This document shows positions 47,169 through 56,628 of a stretch of DNA of 64,000 bases, piece by piece. Position 1 is the stretch's first letter. Each line of letters opens with the position of its first letter. This stretch comes from Roseovarius sp. 217 (GTDB taxonomy: Bacteria > Pseudomonadota > Alphaproteobacteria > Rhodobacterales > Rhodobacteraceae): positions 3,637,562 to 3,701,561 of the forward strand of contig NZ_CH902584.1 of NCBI RefSeq assembly GCF_000152845.1, read 5' to 3'. The translations under genes were made by a program, and so were the position numbers. The notes below the pieces were generated by a model, which did no database searches, was not told where the DNA came from, and saw nothing but the letters and a program-made list of their open reading frames with translations.

Positions 47169-47315
47169 ATGCGTAGCACCGCACTTATTCTCGCTCAGGC
47201 CGGTCTGATCAGCCTGCTTGCCGTCTACGGCGCTTTCGGCGAAGGCACGGCACGGCACACCTGTCCTCTGCCCGAAACGACCACCGGATCAGCGACCTGT
47301 CACGTTCCTGACTGA
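47169..47315 (+). CDS. Small protein of unknown function, 48 aa
   Basis: A short open frame from ATG 47169 to TGA 47313-47315 after GAAGAAAGGTAAATC, a plausible ribosome site. The product begins MRSTALILAQAGLISLLAVY, a hydrophobic segment of signal or membrane type, and continues into a polar tail with two Cys (HTCPLP and ATCHVP) near residues 32 and 44. It lies 150 bp after the acnA terminator and is convergent with ccmG. Too short for confident family assignment; it could be an envelope microprotein. Confidence 0.45.
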   Translation: MRSTALILAQAGLISLLAVYGAFGEGTARHTCPLPETTTGSATCHVPD

Positions 47316-47370
47316 CGGATGCCGTCGCCTGTGTACAAAACCCGCGTACACAAGGTGCATCCTGTACACC

Positions 47371-47904
47371 TCAGCGCGCCGCCTCGATCGCTGGCAGGAT
47401 CGTGTTCTGCATCACCCGTTCGGTGATTGGTCCGGCAAAGCGCAACACGATATTGCCTTTGCCGTCAATGACATAGGTCTCGGGCACGCCATAGACACCC
47501 CAGTCGAGCGCCATCCGTCCCGTTTCATCCGCCCCTAGCGCGGCATAGGGATTTCCAAGTTCTTTAAGGAAATTCAAAGCGTTATCCGGCTTATCCTTGT
47601 AATTCACCCCATAGATCGCCACACCATCCTTGGCGAGTTTCTCGAGATTGGGATGCTCCACCCGACAGGGCGCACACCAGCTTGCCCAATAATTCACAAG
47701 TTTGACAGTTCCGTCTCGCAAATCATTGTCATCGAACGTTTTTCCATCACCCAGCGGAGTCACCAACACCGCGGGTGCCGCCTTGCCTGCCAGCGCCGAA
47801 GGCAGCTCGTTGGGGTTGTCCCGTTGCAAGCCGACAAAGGCCAGACCGGCAAATCCCGCGAAAATGACCAGCGGCAGCACCATCAACGGTGAGATCTTAG
47901 CCAT
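47371..47904 (-). CDS. ccmG: Cytochrome c biogenesis thioredoxin CcmG (DsbE)
   Basis: CcmG is the membrane-anchored periplasmic thioredoxin that reduces apocytochrome c thiols before heme attachment. The 177-aa protein has an N-terminal anchor helix (LMVLPLVIFAGFAGLAFVGL) and the active site YWASWCAPCRVEHPNL (CxxC near 74-77), with GVYGVPETYVIDGKG containing the cis-Pro. It ends the ccmABCDG operon; its ATG overlaps the ccmD stop by several bases. In Rhodobacter capsulatus the equivalent is helX. Confidence 0.95.
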   Translation of the reverse strand: MAKISPLMVLPLVIFAGFAGLAFVGLQRDNPNELPSALAGKAAPAVLVTPLGDGKTFDDNDLRDGTVKLVNYWASWCAPCRVEHPNLEKLAKDGVAIYGVNYKDKPDNALNFLKELGNPYAALGADETGRMALDWGVYGVPETYVIDGKGNIVLRFAGPITERVMQNTILPAIEAAR

Positions 47905-48055
47905 TTGATTTCACCTTGCTTTCAATCTGTTGCAGCTCTTTCTTCACGCGATTTGAGCGCATCACACTGACCGTGATGAGGCCCACGATCAGCACAATCG
48001 CCACCGCATAAGAGGACAGAACCGCCTCGGCGTATTTTCCAAGTTCCGGCATCAT
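47897..48055 (-). CDS. ccmD: Heme exporter protein CcmD
   Basis: A 52-aa single-span protein (51 if the second ATG is used): MMPELGKYAEAVLSSYAVAI, then a hydrophobic run VLIVGLITVSVM and a basic tail SNRVKKELQQIESKVKS. This is the CcmD pattern: periplasmic acidic/aromatic start, one helix, positive cytoplasmic end. CcmD releases holo-CcmE from the CcmABC complex. It overlaps ccmC (ATGATG includes the ccmC TGA) and ccmG, so it is translationally coupled to both. Confidence 0.93.
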   Translation of the reverse strand: MMPELGKYAEAVLSSYAVAIVLIVGLITVSVMRSNRVKKELQQIESKVKSNG

Positions 48056-48792
48056 ACCCCCATCCTCTCACGCGCCAAGAGCGCCCGCATCCGCCGCGCG
48101 CGGATTTCCGTGCGCGTTCGCATCAGCACCAAGGCTATGAAAAGAAAAACAAATCCTGCCATGCAGACCAGCAGAGGATACCAAAACACATCCGCCACAT
48201 TCTCTTCTTTGTCGAGGCTGAGCGACGCCCCTTGATGCAATCCTTGGTTCCAGAAATTCACCGCATAGCGGCTTAAGAGGGCAAAGACCGATCCGACAAG
48301 GCACAGAATGCTGGTCAGATCCGCCGCCGTATCATCGTTCTCGATTGCTTCCCACAGGGCTATGTATCCGAGATAAAAGAGAAAAAGGATAAGAAAGCTG
48401 GTGAGTCGTGGATCCCAGGCCCACCATGTTCCCCACATCGGCTGACCCCAGATTGCCCCGGTCAAGAGCGCAATCACGGTCATCACCATCCCCACCGGTG
48501 CCGCAGCCCGTGCCGCCAAGGCGCTGACATGATGCCGCCGCACGATCCAGACCAGCGAGGTGACCAACATCATCAGCCAGGCATTGATCGCCATCAAGGC
48601 GCTAGGCACATGTAAATAAATGATTTTAACGGTCGAACCTTGGCGGTAATCGGCAGGCGTGAAGAAGAATCCCCAGATCAGCCCCCCCACCAACGTCACC
48701 GCTGCCAGCCCGGCAAACCAAGGCAAAACCCGGTCCGTGGTCTGGATGAATTTCTTGGGATTGGCATATTCCCAGAGTGCGTTCAGGTTCAT
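48052..48792 (-). CDS. ccmC: Heme ABC transporter permease CcmC
   Basis: CcmC presents heme to CcmE in the periplasm. The 246-aa protein has six transmembrane helices and the tryptophan-rich heme-handling motif WGTWWAWDPRLTS near residue 124, with flanking His (HVPSAL near 60; GLHQGAS near 185) that ligand heme in the family. It starts MNLNALWEYANPKKF, lies 16 bp after ccmB, and runs into ccmD. Confidence 0.96.
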   Translation of the reverse strand: MNLNALWEYANPKKFIQTTDRVLPWFAGLAAVTLVGGLIWGFFFTPADYRQGSTVKIIYLHVPSALMAINAWLMMLVTSLVWIVRRHHVSALAARAAAPVGMVMTVIALLTGAIWGQPMWGTWWAWDPRLTSFLILFLFYLGYIALWEAIENDDTAADLTSILCLVGSVFALLSRYAVNFWNQGLHQGASLSLDKEENVADVFWYPLLVCMAGFVFLFIALVLMRTRTEIRARRMRALLARERMGV

Positions 48793-48808
48793 CGCTTTCC
48801 CCGTGTCA

Positions 48809-49465
48809 TCAGCGCAGGTTCACTCTCAATACCGCAGCCGAGGCAAAAGGCAAAAGCGCGATGGTGCCGCAGGTGATCCCCGCCAGCATCAAGAGCGGTG
48901 TCGTGGTGTCAAACCCGTCTGCCCCTCGCCGCGCGACCTCGGCCCCGAAAATCAGTGTAGGCACATAAAGCGGTAGCACAAGCAGGCTCAGCAACAGGCC
49001 TCCGCGCTTGAGCCCCACGGTCAGCGCGGCCCCGAAGGTGCCGATAACACTCAGGGCAGGCGTTCCCACAAAAAGAGATATAATCAACCACTTATAGCCC
49101 GCTTCTGGCAGGCTGAGCAGGAGACCAAGGACCGGTGTCACCGCTACCAGAGGCAAGCCAGTCGTCACCCAATGTGCGAGGGCTTTCACGCTGACGACCC
49201 CCTCCATCGGCAGCGGAGACGTCGCCAGAAGGTCGAGACTGCCATCCTCCCAATCGAGCGCCAGAATGCGATCGAGCGACAACAGGCAGGCCAGAAGCGC
49301 CCCCAGCCAAAGCATCCCCGGCGCAATCTTCGCCAGAAGCACGCTCTGTGGCCCGACGCCAAAGGGAACGAGCACGACGACTATGAGAAAGAACGACACC
49401 CCAAGGCCAAAGCCACCGCCCGCCCGCATCGCCAAACGGATATCGCGAAGCAAGAGGGCGATCAC
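48809..49465 (-). CDS. ccmB: Heme exporter permease CcmB
   Basis: A 218-aa six-helix membrane subunit of the CcmAB ABC transporter that powers release of heme-loaded CcmE. Characteristic blocks are [33 protein letters not shown] and [20 protein letters not shown]. Its start overlaps the ccmA stop by 4 bp. Confidence 0.95.
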   Translation of the reverse strand: MIALLLRDIRLAMRAGGGFGLGVSFFLIVVVLVPFGVGPQSVLLAKIAPGMLWLGALLACLLSLDRILALDWEDGSLDLLATSPLPMEGVVSVKALAHWVTTGLPLVAVTPVLGLLLSLPEAGYKWLIISLFVGTPALSVIGTFGAALTVGLKRGGLLLSLLVLPLYVPTLIFGAEVARRGADGFDTTTPLLMLAGITCGTIALLPFASAAVLRVNLR

Positions 49466-50079
49466 AGGAAGGCCCCATCAAAATCGTTCTCTGCCAAAGG
49501 CTTGGCACGATAGCCCCCGACATCGAGCACCTGCGCTTCGCTTAGCCCAAGGTCGATATGCGTCGCGATCAGCGCCAAGCCCCCTGCCGCCAGATGTCCG
49601 CGCACAGCGGTTGCGAAAAGCGCAACGGCCTCTGCATCCAAGGAAACTGTCGGCTCATCGAGAACCCAGATTGTCCGTCCCGTCACCAAGAGCCGCGCCA
49701 ATCCGAGACGGCGCTTTTGCCCCGCTGACAGTGCGCCAGCCGGCCGGTCGGCAAGAGGAGCCAGCTTGAAAGCATCAATTGCATGAGAATAGTCTTTATT
49801 TCCAAATACCTCCGCCCAGAACTTCAAGTTCTCGGCAACGCTCAGCGTCGGTTTGATCCCATCCGCATGCCCCGCATAAACGAGGCTTTCAGGCGGCACG
49901 TCGATGCGCCCCAACACCGCCGGTTGCAGCCCTGCCACCGTGCGCAAGAGCGTGGTCTTGCCGCTCCCATTCGGCCCTCGCAAAACAAGCGCCTGGCCAG
50001 AGTCCAGCGCAAAGCTCAACCCTTCCAGCACCGGAATTCCGCCGCGCGCAATCGTCAGGTCTGAGACTTTCAGCTTCAT
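49462..50079 (-). CDS. ccmA: Heme exporter ATP-binding protein CcmA
   Basis: A 205-aa ABC ATPase: Walker [13 protein letters not shown] (about 34-45), signature [15 protein letters not shown] (116-130), Walker [14 protein letters not shown]. The short length and [18 protein letters not shown] block are typical of CcmA. First gene of ccmABCDG. In Rhodobacter capsulatus the corresponding helABCDX genes also follow secDF and a small gene, matching the layout here. Confidence 0.95.
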   Translation of the reverse strand: MKLKVSDLTIARGGIPVLEGLSFALDSGQALVLRGPNGSGKTTLLRTVAGLQPAVLGRIDVPPESLVYAGHADGIKPTLSVAENLKFWAEVFGNKDYSHAIDAFKLAPLADRPAGALSAGQKRRLGLARLLVTGRTIWVLDEPTVSLDAEAVALFATAVRGHLAAGGLALIATHIDLGLSEAQVLDVGGYRAKPLAENDFDGAFL

Positions 50080-50135
50080 GCGCTTTGCTTAACCCAATGC
50101 ACCATAATCGAAAAGCGCGATCCTTGCGCGGATCG

Positions 50136-50489
50136 TCACACTGGCAACACCGCCGCCGCCACCCTGCGCCCTTCGGACAAGAGCACATTATAGGTCCGGC
50201 ATGCTGCGGGTGAATTCATTGTCTCAGCGCCAATTCCAGCCGCATCAAGAGCGGAACGTAACTCACTGGGAATATGCGTAACTTCTGAACCGGTGCCGAT
50301 GAAAACCACGTCGATATCATCCACCAGCGCGAGCAATGCATCGACATCATCATAGCCGCCCCAGCTTCGGGCCCCGGTGGGAGTGACCAATATCGCACCC
50401 TCCATCACCTGTCCGGCCACCCGAAAGAACCCCGCCCCGTAGCCATCAATCGGAGTCGCGCCAGAAAAACTGATCTCAGTCATACGCAT
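50136..50489 (-). CDS. Mth938-like domain protein
   Basis: A 117-aa protein of the Mth938/NDUFAF3 (DUF498) family: YGAGFFRVAGQVMEGAILV, then VDDIDVVFIGTGSEVTHIP and TMNSPAACRTYNVLLSEGRR. The human relative NDUFAF3 helps assemble respiratory complex I; the bacterial role is unproven. The small gene between secDF and the hel genes in Rhodobacter is probably this one. It is separated from the TauE-like gene by 3 bp and from ccmA by 56 bp. Confidence 0.9.
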   Translation of the reverse strand: MRMTEISFSGATPIDGYGAGFFRVAGQVMEGAILVTPTGARSWGGYDDVDALLALVDDIDVVFIGTGSEVTHIPSELRSALDAAGIGAETMNSPAACRTYNVLLSEGRRVAAAVLPV

Positions 50490-50492
50490 GGC

Positions 50493-51254
50493 TCATACCC
50501 CCTTGTTCCAGATTGGCAGGCCGCTCAAAACCGCAAGGCCGATCACCGCATAGGCCACCCAACGGTAAAGCCGCTCGTGACGTGGGTCAAACAACGATTG
50601 ACCAATGAGCGAGGTGATAAAATACGGCACGGCTAGGACCAGCGCCAGCAGAAAGATCTGACCGTTGACCGCTCCGCGCAGCAGCAGGTTCACGACAATC
50701 ACCACATCAAGTGCCGCCAGAAACAAGATCGTGTTGGCCCGCACCGACTGCGCCACCGACTGACCTGCGAGGTAAAAGAGGATCACCACCGGGCCGGTCA
50801 GGCCGGTCAAGCCACCAATCACCCCGGCCACGCCGCCGATTGCCACGAGCACGGGTCGACTCACATGCCCCGAGAACCGCCAACCGGTGATCAGGGCACC
50901 AAGGGTAACGGAGCCCACACCAGCAACCACCCAACGGATGCTGACCGGATCAAGCTGCGCCATGAGCCAGAGTCCGACCGGAACGGTCACAAGGGCTGCA
51001 CATGCCAGAACCGCCACCTCTCGCCGGTCTGCGTGCTTCCAGGCGCGCGGCAAGAGCGCAGAGGTGCTGGCAATACCTGTAAGTGTGATCACCCCAACGA
51101 TAATTTGCGGCGGCAGAAATATTCCCGCCACCGGTACAAAAATCAACGCGGTCCCAAACCCGGTGAATCCCCGGACAATGCCGGCCAAGCCGATCGCCAG
51201 CAGGAGCCAGATCAGGCCTGGTGTTGCTCCGACTGCGCTCAGCGCCTCAGGCAT
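50493..51254 (-). CDS. TauE/SafE-family permease
   Basis: A 253-aa membrane protein with about eight helices: GLAGIVRGFTGFGTALIFVPV near the start, PPQIIVGVITL, GVAGVIGGLTGLTGPVVILFYLAG in the second half. These are the two inverted repeats of the TauE/SafE (TSUP) family, exporters or importers of sulfite, sulfoacetate or other small anions. Substrate is not predictable here. It overlaps the secDF stop by 8 bp and is followed by the Mth938 gene. It breaks the sec-ccm neighbourhood and may be a lineage-specific insertion. Confidence 0.88.
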   Translation of the reverse strand: MPEALSAVGATPGLIWLLLAIGLAGIVRGFTGFGTALIFVPVAGIFLPPQIIVGVITLTGIASTSALLPRAWKHADRREVAVLACAALVTVPVGLWLMAQLDPVSIRWVVAGVGSVTLGALITGWRFSGHVSRPVLVAIGGVAGVIGGLTGLTGPVVILFYLAGQSVAQSVRANTILFLAALDVVIVVNLLLRGAVNGQIFLLALVLAVPYFITSLIGQSLFDPRHERLYRWVAYAVIGLAVLSGLPIWNKGV

Positions 51255-53883
51255 CTATATTGGCGAACTGAGTGCCTGCATTGGCATCCGGTTTCGACCA
51301 ATCGCGCTTGATTCCAAGCCACATGAGAACCGTGCTTGCCACGAAAATCGAAGAATACGTTCCCACGATCACGCCCCAGATCATGGCAAACACAAAGCCC
51401 CGGATCACATCTCCCCCCAAGAAGTAGAGCGCGACCAAGGCCAGCAATGTCGTGACCGAGGTCATCATGGTCCGGCTCAGGGTTTCGTTGATCGAGAGGT
51501 TGAGCACGTCACGCAGTGGCTTTTGCTTGTACTTACGCAGGTTCTCGCGGACCCGGTCAAACACCACCACCGTATCGTTGAGCGAGTAGCCGACGATGGT
51601 CAAGAGGGCCGCAATGATCGCCAGATCGAACTGAATCTGAAGCTCTGAAAAGACACCGATCGTCAAGGCAACATCGTGCACCAAGGCAATTACGGCCCCG
51701 ACGGCGAATTGCCACTCAAACCGCATCCAGATATAGACAAGCACCGCTCCGATGGCGAGCGCCACCGCCAGCATGGCCGCTTGAATGAGTTCGCCCGACA
51801 CCTTCGGCCCGACGCTTTCAACCGAGGTGAACTGAATATCCGGCACGGCCTGCTGCAACGCCGCCTCCACCGCTGCAATCACCTCTGGTGTGACACTTTC
51901 GGCCTCATCCTGCGCCTGAATTCGAAGCATCGCGACGTTTTCATCTGGGCCAAAGGTTGGATCGAACACCTCCGTAATGCTGATATCGCCCAATCCCAGC
52001 CCGCCAATCGCCTCGCGATAGGTGCCGATATCCACCTCCTGCGCGCTTTGCGTGCGGATTGTGGTGCCGCCCTTGAAATCAATGCCAAAATTCAGCCCCT
52101 GCACTGCAAAAGAGCCAAGCGCCACGAGGATCATAACCCCGGAAATTCCCAACCAAAGTTTCCAACGGCCAAAGAAATCCAGTGATGTCACCTCTGGCAC
52201 AATTCGAAGGTATCGTCCTGTCAGGACCGTCTTGGGACGCCGCCGCTCGAACCAGATGACCGCAATCAGGCGCGTGACAAAGAGCGCCGTAAAGACGGAG
52301 GTGATAATCCCCAGCCCAAGCGTGATGGCAAACCCTCGCACCGGACCCGAGCCCATCACATAGAGAATGAGAGCCGTCATGAAGGTGGTGATATTGGCAT
52401 CAACGATGGCGCTCATCGCCTTCTCATAGCCCAGATCAATGGCGCGCGCGGCGCCTTTGGCCGATTTCATCTCTTCGCGGATGCGCTCAAACACCAACAC
52501 ATTGGCATCCACCGCCATCCCGATGGTCAGCACGATCCCGGCAATACCCGGCAGGGTAAGCGTAGACCCGATCAGGCTGAGAAGACCAAAGATCAAGCCA
52601 ACATTGATGATCAAGGCGATATTGGCAAAGATGCCGAAGACGCCATAGCTCAGCACCATATAAACCAGCACCAAGGCAAAGGCCACGAGACAGGCCAGCT
52701 TGCCCGCTTCAATACTGTCCGCCCCGAGTTCCGGCCCGACGGTCCGCTCTTCGAGAAACTCGAGCCCCGCCGGCAACGCTCCCGCCCGCAGCAGAACTGC
52801 AAGATTGGTGCTGTCTTCCACATTGAAATTACCAGTTATGATGCCAGAGCCACCGGCAATGTGGCTTTGGATCACCGGTGCGCTGATCACCTCGCCATCG
52901 AGCACGATAGCAAATGGATTGCCAATATTCTCAGCCGTGTAATCACCGAATTTGCGCGCGCCCGTCGGGTTGAACCGGAACGACACCGCTGGTCGCCCGT
53001 TCTGGTCGAAATCGGGCTGCGCGTCGACCAGTTCCTCACCTGTCACCACTGGGGCTCGCTCTAGGATGTAGAACACGCCTTCCTCATCCAGCGACGGCAA
53101 AACCTCGTTGCCCGCACCGGCCTGCGCGTCCGCAGACGACGCGCGGCTTATGACCGGTTGAAAGGTCAATTGCGCGGTGGTGCCGATCAGCGCCTTCAAC
53201 TCGGCCGCACTGCCAATTCCCGGCACCTGGATGAGGATACGGTCCGCGCCCTGCCGTTGAATGGTCGGCTCCCGCGTGCCCACCTCGTCGATCCGGCGTC
53301 GGATAATCTCCAGCGCCTGCCGCACGGTGCGATCATCGGTGGCGCGTCGCTCGGCCTCGCTCAGCCGTACGATGATGTCAGCACCTTCACTTGTCACATC
53401 GATGTCGCTGCCCCCGACACCGGTCAGAGTATCGGTCACAGGCCGGGCAATACCACGCACCAGAGCGGCAGCCTCAGCTGCCATCTCGGGCCTCTCCACA
53501 AGACGAATCCGCAATTCCGGCGCCTCGGTCGTTTGCAAGCGGATCGGTCCGACCCGATCACGCTCCTCGCGCAAAAGATCGCGCACCTCTGGCCACATGC
53601 CTTCGACGCGCGCCTGATAGACGTCCTCAACCTTGACCTCAGCAAGAAGATGCGCGCCGCCCCGCAGATCAAGACCCAGATTGACAAGGTTGGACGGCAT
53701 CCACTCCGGCCAAACCGCGAGGTCCTCGGTCACCGTCGCCGGATCAACCCCCGCTTCCACAGCGGCCACGGCATCGTTATGCCGCTCGACCTTGCCGTAA
53801 AAGCCGTTGGGCAGGGCCAGCATCAGACCAAGAGCAACGAGCCCCCAGATGCAGAGGCGTTTCCACAGGTCGATTTGCAGCAT
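51247..53883 (-). CDS. secDF: Protein translocase SecDF (fused)
   Basis: An 878-aa fusion of SecD and SecF, proton-driven accessory subunits that pull secreted proteins out of SecYEG. The SecD half has the opening DLWKRLCIWGLVALGLMLAL, NLGLDLRGGAHLLAEV (near 68), the P1 region and GMAVDANVLVFERIREEM. The SecF half starts near 565 (FFGRWKLWLGIS, GLNFGIDFKGGTTI) and has GYSLNDTVVVFDRVRENL. Twelve helices in total. Many Rhodobacteraceae carry this fusion. yajC is 40 bp upstream and TauE overlaps downstream. Confidence 0.95.
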   Translation of the reverse strand: MLQIDLWKRLCIWGLVALGLMLALPNGFYGKVERHNDAVAAVEAGVDPATVTEDLAVWPEWMPSNLVNLGLDLRGGAHLLAEVKVEDVYQARVEGMWPEVRDLLREERDRVGPIRLQTTEAPELRIRLVERPEMAAEAAALVRGIARPVTDTLTGVGGSDIDVTSEGADIIVRLSEAERRATDDRTVRQALEIIRRRIDEVGTREPTIQRQGADRILIQVPGIGSAAELKALIGTTAQLTFQPVISRASSADAQAGAGNEVLPSLDEEGVFYILERAPVVTGEELVDAQPDFDQNGRPAVSFRFNPTGARKFGDYTAENIGNPFAIVLDGEVISAPVIQSHIAGGSGIITGNFNVEDSTNLAVLLRAGALPAGLEFLEERTVGPELGADSIEAGKLACLVAFALVLVYMVLSYGVFGIFANIALIINVGLIFGLLSLIGSTLTLPGIAGIVLTIGMAVDANVLVFERIREEMKSAKGAARAIDLGYEKAMSAIVDANITTFMTALILYVMGSGPVRGFAITLGLGIITSVFTALFVTRLIAVIWFERRRPKTVLTGRYLRIVPEVTSLDFFGRWKLWLGISGVMILVALGSFAVQGLNFGIDFKGGTTIRTQSAQEVDIGTYREAIGGLGLGDISITEVFDPTFGPDENVAMLRIQAQDEAESVTPEVIAAVEAALQQAVPDIQFTSVESVGPKVSGELIQAAMLAVALAIGAVLVYIWMRFEWQFAVGAVIALVHDVALTIGVFSELQIQFDLAIIAALLTIVGYSLNDTVVVFDRVRENLRKYKQKPLRDVLNLSINETLSRTMMTSVTTLLALVALYFLGGDVIRGFVFAMIWGVIVGTYSSIFVASTVLMWLGIKRDWSKPDANAGTQFANIDA

Positions 53884-53923
53884 TTTCCTGCCCTTTCAGT
53901 GCTTTGGCGCGGGTAGGATGGGC

Positions 53924-54205
53924 TTAGCCCTCGGCGGGCTCGGTTTTGGAGAGCACCTGCGCGATGGTGGCGCGCACGACGCGAACCTTCACGCCGTCGG
54001 CCAATTCAACCTCGATTTCACTGTCATCCTTGACCTTCGACACCTTGCCGATCAGACCGCCTTGCGTCACCACCTGATCGCCCCGACGCAGCGCCTCGAC
54101 CATCGCCTTGTGTTCTTTGAGCTTCTTTTGTTGCGGACGGATCAGCAGGAAATACATGATCGCAAAGATCAGAATGAGCGGGATGAACTGGCCAAAGGCT
54201 TCCAT
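53924..54205 (-). CDS. yajC: Preprotein translocase subunit YajC
   Basis: A 93-aa single-span protein: MEAFGQFIPLILIFAIMYFL helix, LIRPQQKKLKEHKAMVEAL, then a small beta domain GDQVVTQGGLIGKVSKVKDD and VELADGVKVRVVRATIAQVL. YajC joins SecDF. The ATG at 54205 has GAGGATACCCC upstream; a longer antisense-rich opening is rejected. Divergent from serS by 160 bp. Confidence 0.95.
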   Translation of the reverse strand: MEAFGQFIPLILIFAIMYFLLIRPQQKKLKEHKAMVEALRRGDQVVTQGGLIGKVSKVKDDSEIEVELADGVKVRVVRATIAQVLSKTEPAEG

Positions 54206-54365
54206 GGGGTATCCTCTATCTGTGGCGCGGACACCTGCCCGCGAATTGCCCGGAAACCTAGGCGCGGCGGGGGGTATTTGCAAGGCGCGAAAGCATGGCG
54301 CAGGCCCGGTTTCTGGTGCATAACGCCGCCCAAGCGATTCACCGATAGCTCCAAGGACCAAGGCC

Positions 54366-55658
54366 ATGCACGATATCCGCGCCATCCGCGAGACCCCCGA
54401 CGCCTTTGACGCCGCCCTCGCGCGCCGTGGTCTGGCCCCGGTCACGCCAGAGATCCTCGCGCTCGATGAGGCCCGTCGCACCCGCATCCACGCGGCTGAA
54501 ACCGCGCAAGCCGAGCAGAACCGCGCCAGCAAAGAAGCAGGTGCCGCCAAAGGGCGCGGCGATGAAGCGGAATTTGAGCGGCTTCGCGCATTGGTGGCAG
54601 ATAAAAAGGCTGAAATGGCCGCAATGCAGGCCGAGGCTAAGGCGCTCGACATGCAACTGACGGATCACTTGATGGCCCTGCCCAACCTGCCCTTTGACGA
54701 TGTGCCAGACGGCACAGACGAGAGCGGCAATGTCGAGCTGCGCCGTTGGGGCACGCCCGCCATTTTCGATTTCCAACCCAAAGAGCATTACGAGATCACC
54801 GGCGTGCAGCCGGGAATGGATTTCGAGACCGCCGCCAAACTCTCCGGCGCGCGCTTTGTGGTCCTCTCTGGCAGCATCGCCCGCCTGCACCGCGCCTTGG
54901 CGCAATTCATGCTCGACACCCATATCGAGGAAAACGGGTTGCAAGAGACATGGACCCCCGTGCTCGTGCGCCCCGAAATGATGCTGGGCACCGGGCAATT
55001 GCCAAAATTCGGCGAGGACAGCTATGAGACCACCAATGGCTGGTGGCTGGTGCCCACCGCCGAGGTAACGCTCACCAATATCGTGCATGGCGAGACGGTC
55101 GAGGCCGCCACCCTACCGCGCCGCTACGTGGCCCACACCCAATGCTTCCGCTCCGAGGCAGGCAGCGCGGGTCGGGACACGGCAGGCATGCTGCGCCAAC
55201 ACCAGTTCGAAAAGGTCGAAATGGTCTCGATCACCCACCCCGACGAGAGCCGCGCCGAGTTAGACCGCATGACCGGCTGTGCCGAAGGCATCCTCGAGCG
55301 GCTTGGCCTGCCCTATCGCACCATCGTGCTTTGCACCGGCGACATGGGCTTTGGCGCGCGCCGCACCCATGACATCGAGGTCTGGCTGCCGGGGCAAAAC
55401 ACCTACCGCGAGATTTCCTCGGTCTCCGTCTGCGGCGACTTTCAAGCGCGCCGCATGAACGCCCGCTTCAAACCGCAAGGCGGCGGCAAACCCGAATTCC
55501 TCCATACTCTCAACGGCTCCGGCCTCGCCGTCGGTCGCTGCCTGATCGCGGTCTTGGAAAACGGCCAACAGGCCGACGGCTCCGTCCGTATCCCCGACGC
55601 CCTGCACCCCTACCTGCGCGGCAAGACGATCCTCAACGCGGATGGCAGCCTGGGGTAA
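54366..55658 (+). CDS. serS: Seryl-tRNA synthetase
   Basis: A 430-aa class II aminoacyl-tRNA synthetase. The N-terminal tRNA-binding coiled coil (about 28-105, rich in [14 protein letters not shown] and [19 protein letters not shown]) is followed by the catalytic domain with [31 protein letters not shown] (motif 2), and the motif 3 region [18 protein letters not shown]. The ribosome site AAGGACCAAGGCC precedes ATG 54366. Downstream lie two CCCGGG-type hairpins. Confidence 0.97.
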   Translation: MHDIRAIRETPDAFDAALARRGLAPVTPEILALDEARRTRIHAAETAQAEQNRASKEAGAAKGRGDEAEFERLRALVADKKAEMAAMQAEAKALDMQLTDHLMALPNLPFDDVPDGTDESGNVELRRWGTPAIFDFQPKEHYEITGVQPGMDFETAAKLSGARFVVLSGSIARLHRALAQFMLDTHIEENGLQETWTPVLVRPEMMLGTGQLPKFGEDSYETTNGWWLVPTAEVTLTNIVHGETVEAATLPRRYVAHTQCFRSEAGSAGRDTAGMLRQHQFEKVEMVSITHPDESRAELDRMTGCAEGILERLGLPYRTIVLCTGDMGFGARRTHDIEVWLPGQNTYREISSVSVCGDFQARRMNARFKPQGGGKPEFLHTLNGSGLAVGRCLIAVLENGQQADGSVRIPDALHPYLRGKTILNADGSLG

Positions 55659-55688
55659 AGCAGCTTGCGTCTGATCCGGCTCGCATCG

Positions 55689-55749
55689 CCCCGGGCCTGA
55701 CCCGGGGCCTCCACGCGGCCTCGGCGCGGTCCCGGGTCAAGCCCGGGAC
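55689..55749. repeat. Double CCCGGG palindrome element
   Basis: Two strong hairpins 21 bp apart: CCCCGGG/CCCGGGG (55689-55695, 55701-55707, loop CCTGA) and GTCCCGGG/CCCGGGAC (55729-55736, 55742-55749, loop TCAAG). This matches the dispersed palindromic repeats common between alphaproteobacterial genes. It may also end the serS transcript. Confidence 0.65.
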
Positions 55750-55882
55750 GGATGTGGTTTCGATCGAGCGCGAAAGTCCAGAGAGCGGACGGGGCTGTAA
55801 TTGGCCTCGAAGCATTCAATGACCGCAACAAGCTCAATCCTACCGTTCGGCGCTGGTGCGTACAAATTCTAGAAGCCACGGT

Positions 55883-56449
55883 TTATAGCCAGTCCGGCGG
55901 CGGCCCCATAGGCTGCACCCATTCGAGGCCAGTCTTTTCCGTTAATCGCTTCAACTGCTTTTCGGTTTGTTCAAACAAGAATTGACCAAGCCACTTGATA
56001 AGTTCTTCCCACTCAGGGGGGGCACCAAGACACATCGCCATTTCCGCGCCAGTTTTTAAGGTAACTCGTTCTCCTTCAATCAAAATATTTACTGAGTTAT
56101 CTACAGATGCGTGAGCGCCGTCATGCGCATACCGCTTATTCCTTAGCTGAATTATTTCTTCATGAACTGACTTTAGGTGCTGCGGAACCTTACCGTTGCT
56201 TACTTTTCTAGAACCACTGACAAAAACTCTTGAATACTCAACTGCGAGAGCGGCTTGCATCATGTCAATTTCGAAGATCAGCTCCATACTAAAGTCTTCT
56301 GGCTTCCATGGTCCCAGCTTCTTTAGACGCCCATATATGAAGGAGACTTTTGAGAACGAATAAGCGTTCTGTACGTCTTGGGCTAATCGGGAAATATCAT
56401 CTCCGTGCTCGGCATAAAGTCTTTCGATCGCAGGATCTTGGTCTGACAT
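55883..56449 (-). CDS. Low-GC orphan protein, HEPN-like candidate
   Basis: A 188-aa protein with no named family that I recognise. It is mostly helical and its coding DNA is clearly poorer in GC than its neighbours, with many AAA/TTT-type codons, so it was probably acquired. A segment VHEEIIQLRNKRYAHDGAHA (95-114) has the arrangement R103-N-K-R106-Y-A-H109, resembling the R-x(4-6)-H active site of HEPN ribonucleases and the LRNxxxH segment of HEPN-type toxins. No antitoxin-like partner is adjacent. It is flanked by the CCCGGG element and a short non-coding stretch. Function is not established. Confidence 0.7.
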   Translation of the reverse strand: MSDQDPAIERLYAEHGDDISRLAQDVQNAYSFSKVSFIYGRLKKLGPWKPEDFSMELIFEIDMMQAALAVEYSRVFVSGSRKVSNGKVPQHLKSVHEEIIQLRNKRYAHDGAHASVDNSVNILIEGERVTLKTGAEMAMCLGAPPEWEELIKWLGQFLFEQTEKQLKRLTEKTGLEWVQPMGPPPDWL

Positions 56450-56628
56450 TCGGGTCTCACTTGTCGCTACTTAGCAGGTCAATTTGATCAGCATAGCAGC
56501 CGATTACGCATTACGCAGCATCATGCACTATGGACTCAAACCTGACCCACCGCATTCCAGCGCGAATGTCCGATTTCGGTTTTAGCTCAACGGTATGACG
56601 TGAAAGTCATCTCACCTGCCAACTCCCC

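Noticed and set aside
47330-47352. TGTGTAC/GTACACA hairpin near the ccmG end as a LexA or other operator
   Set aside because: It lies between convergent genes, without promoter context; at most a weak bidirectional terminator.
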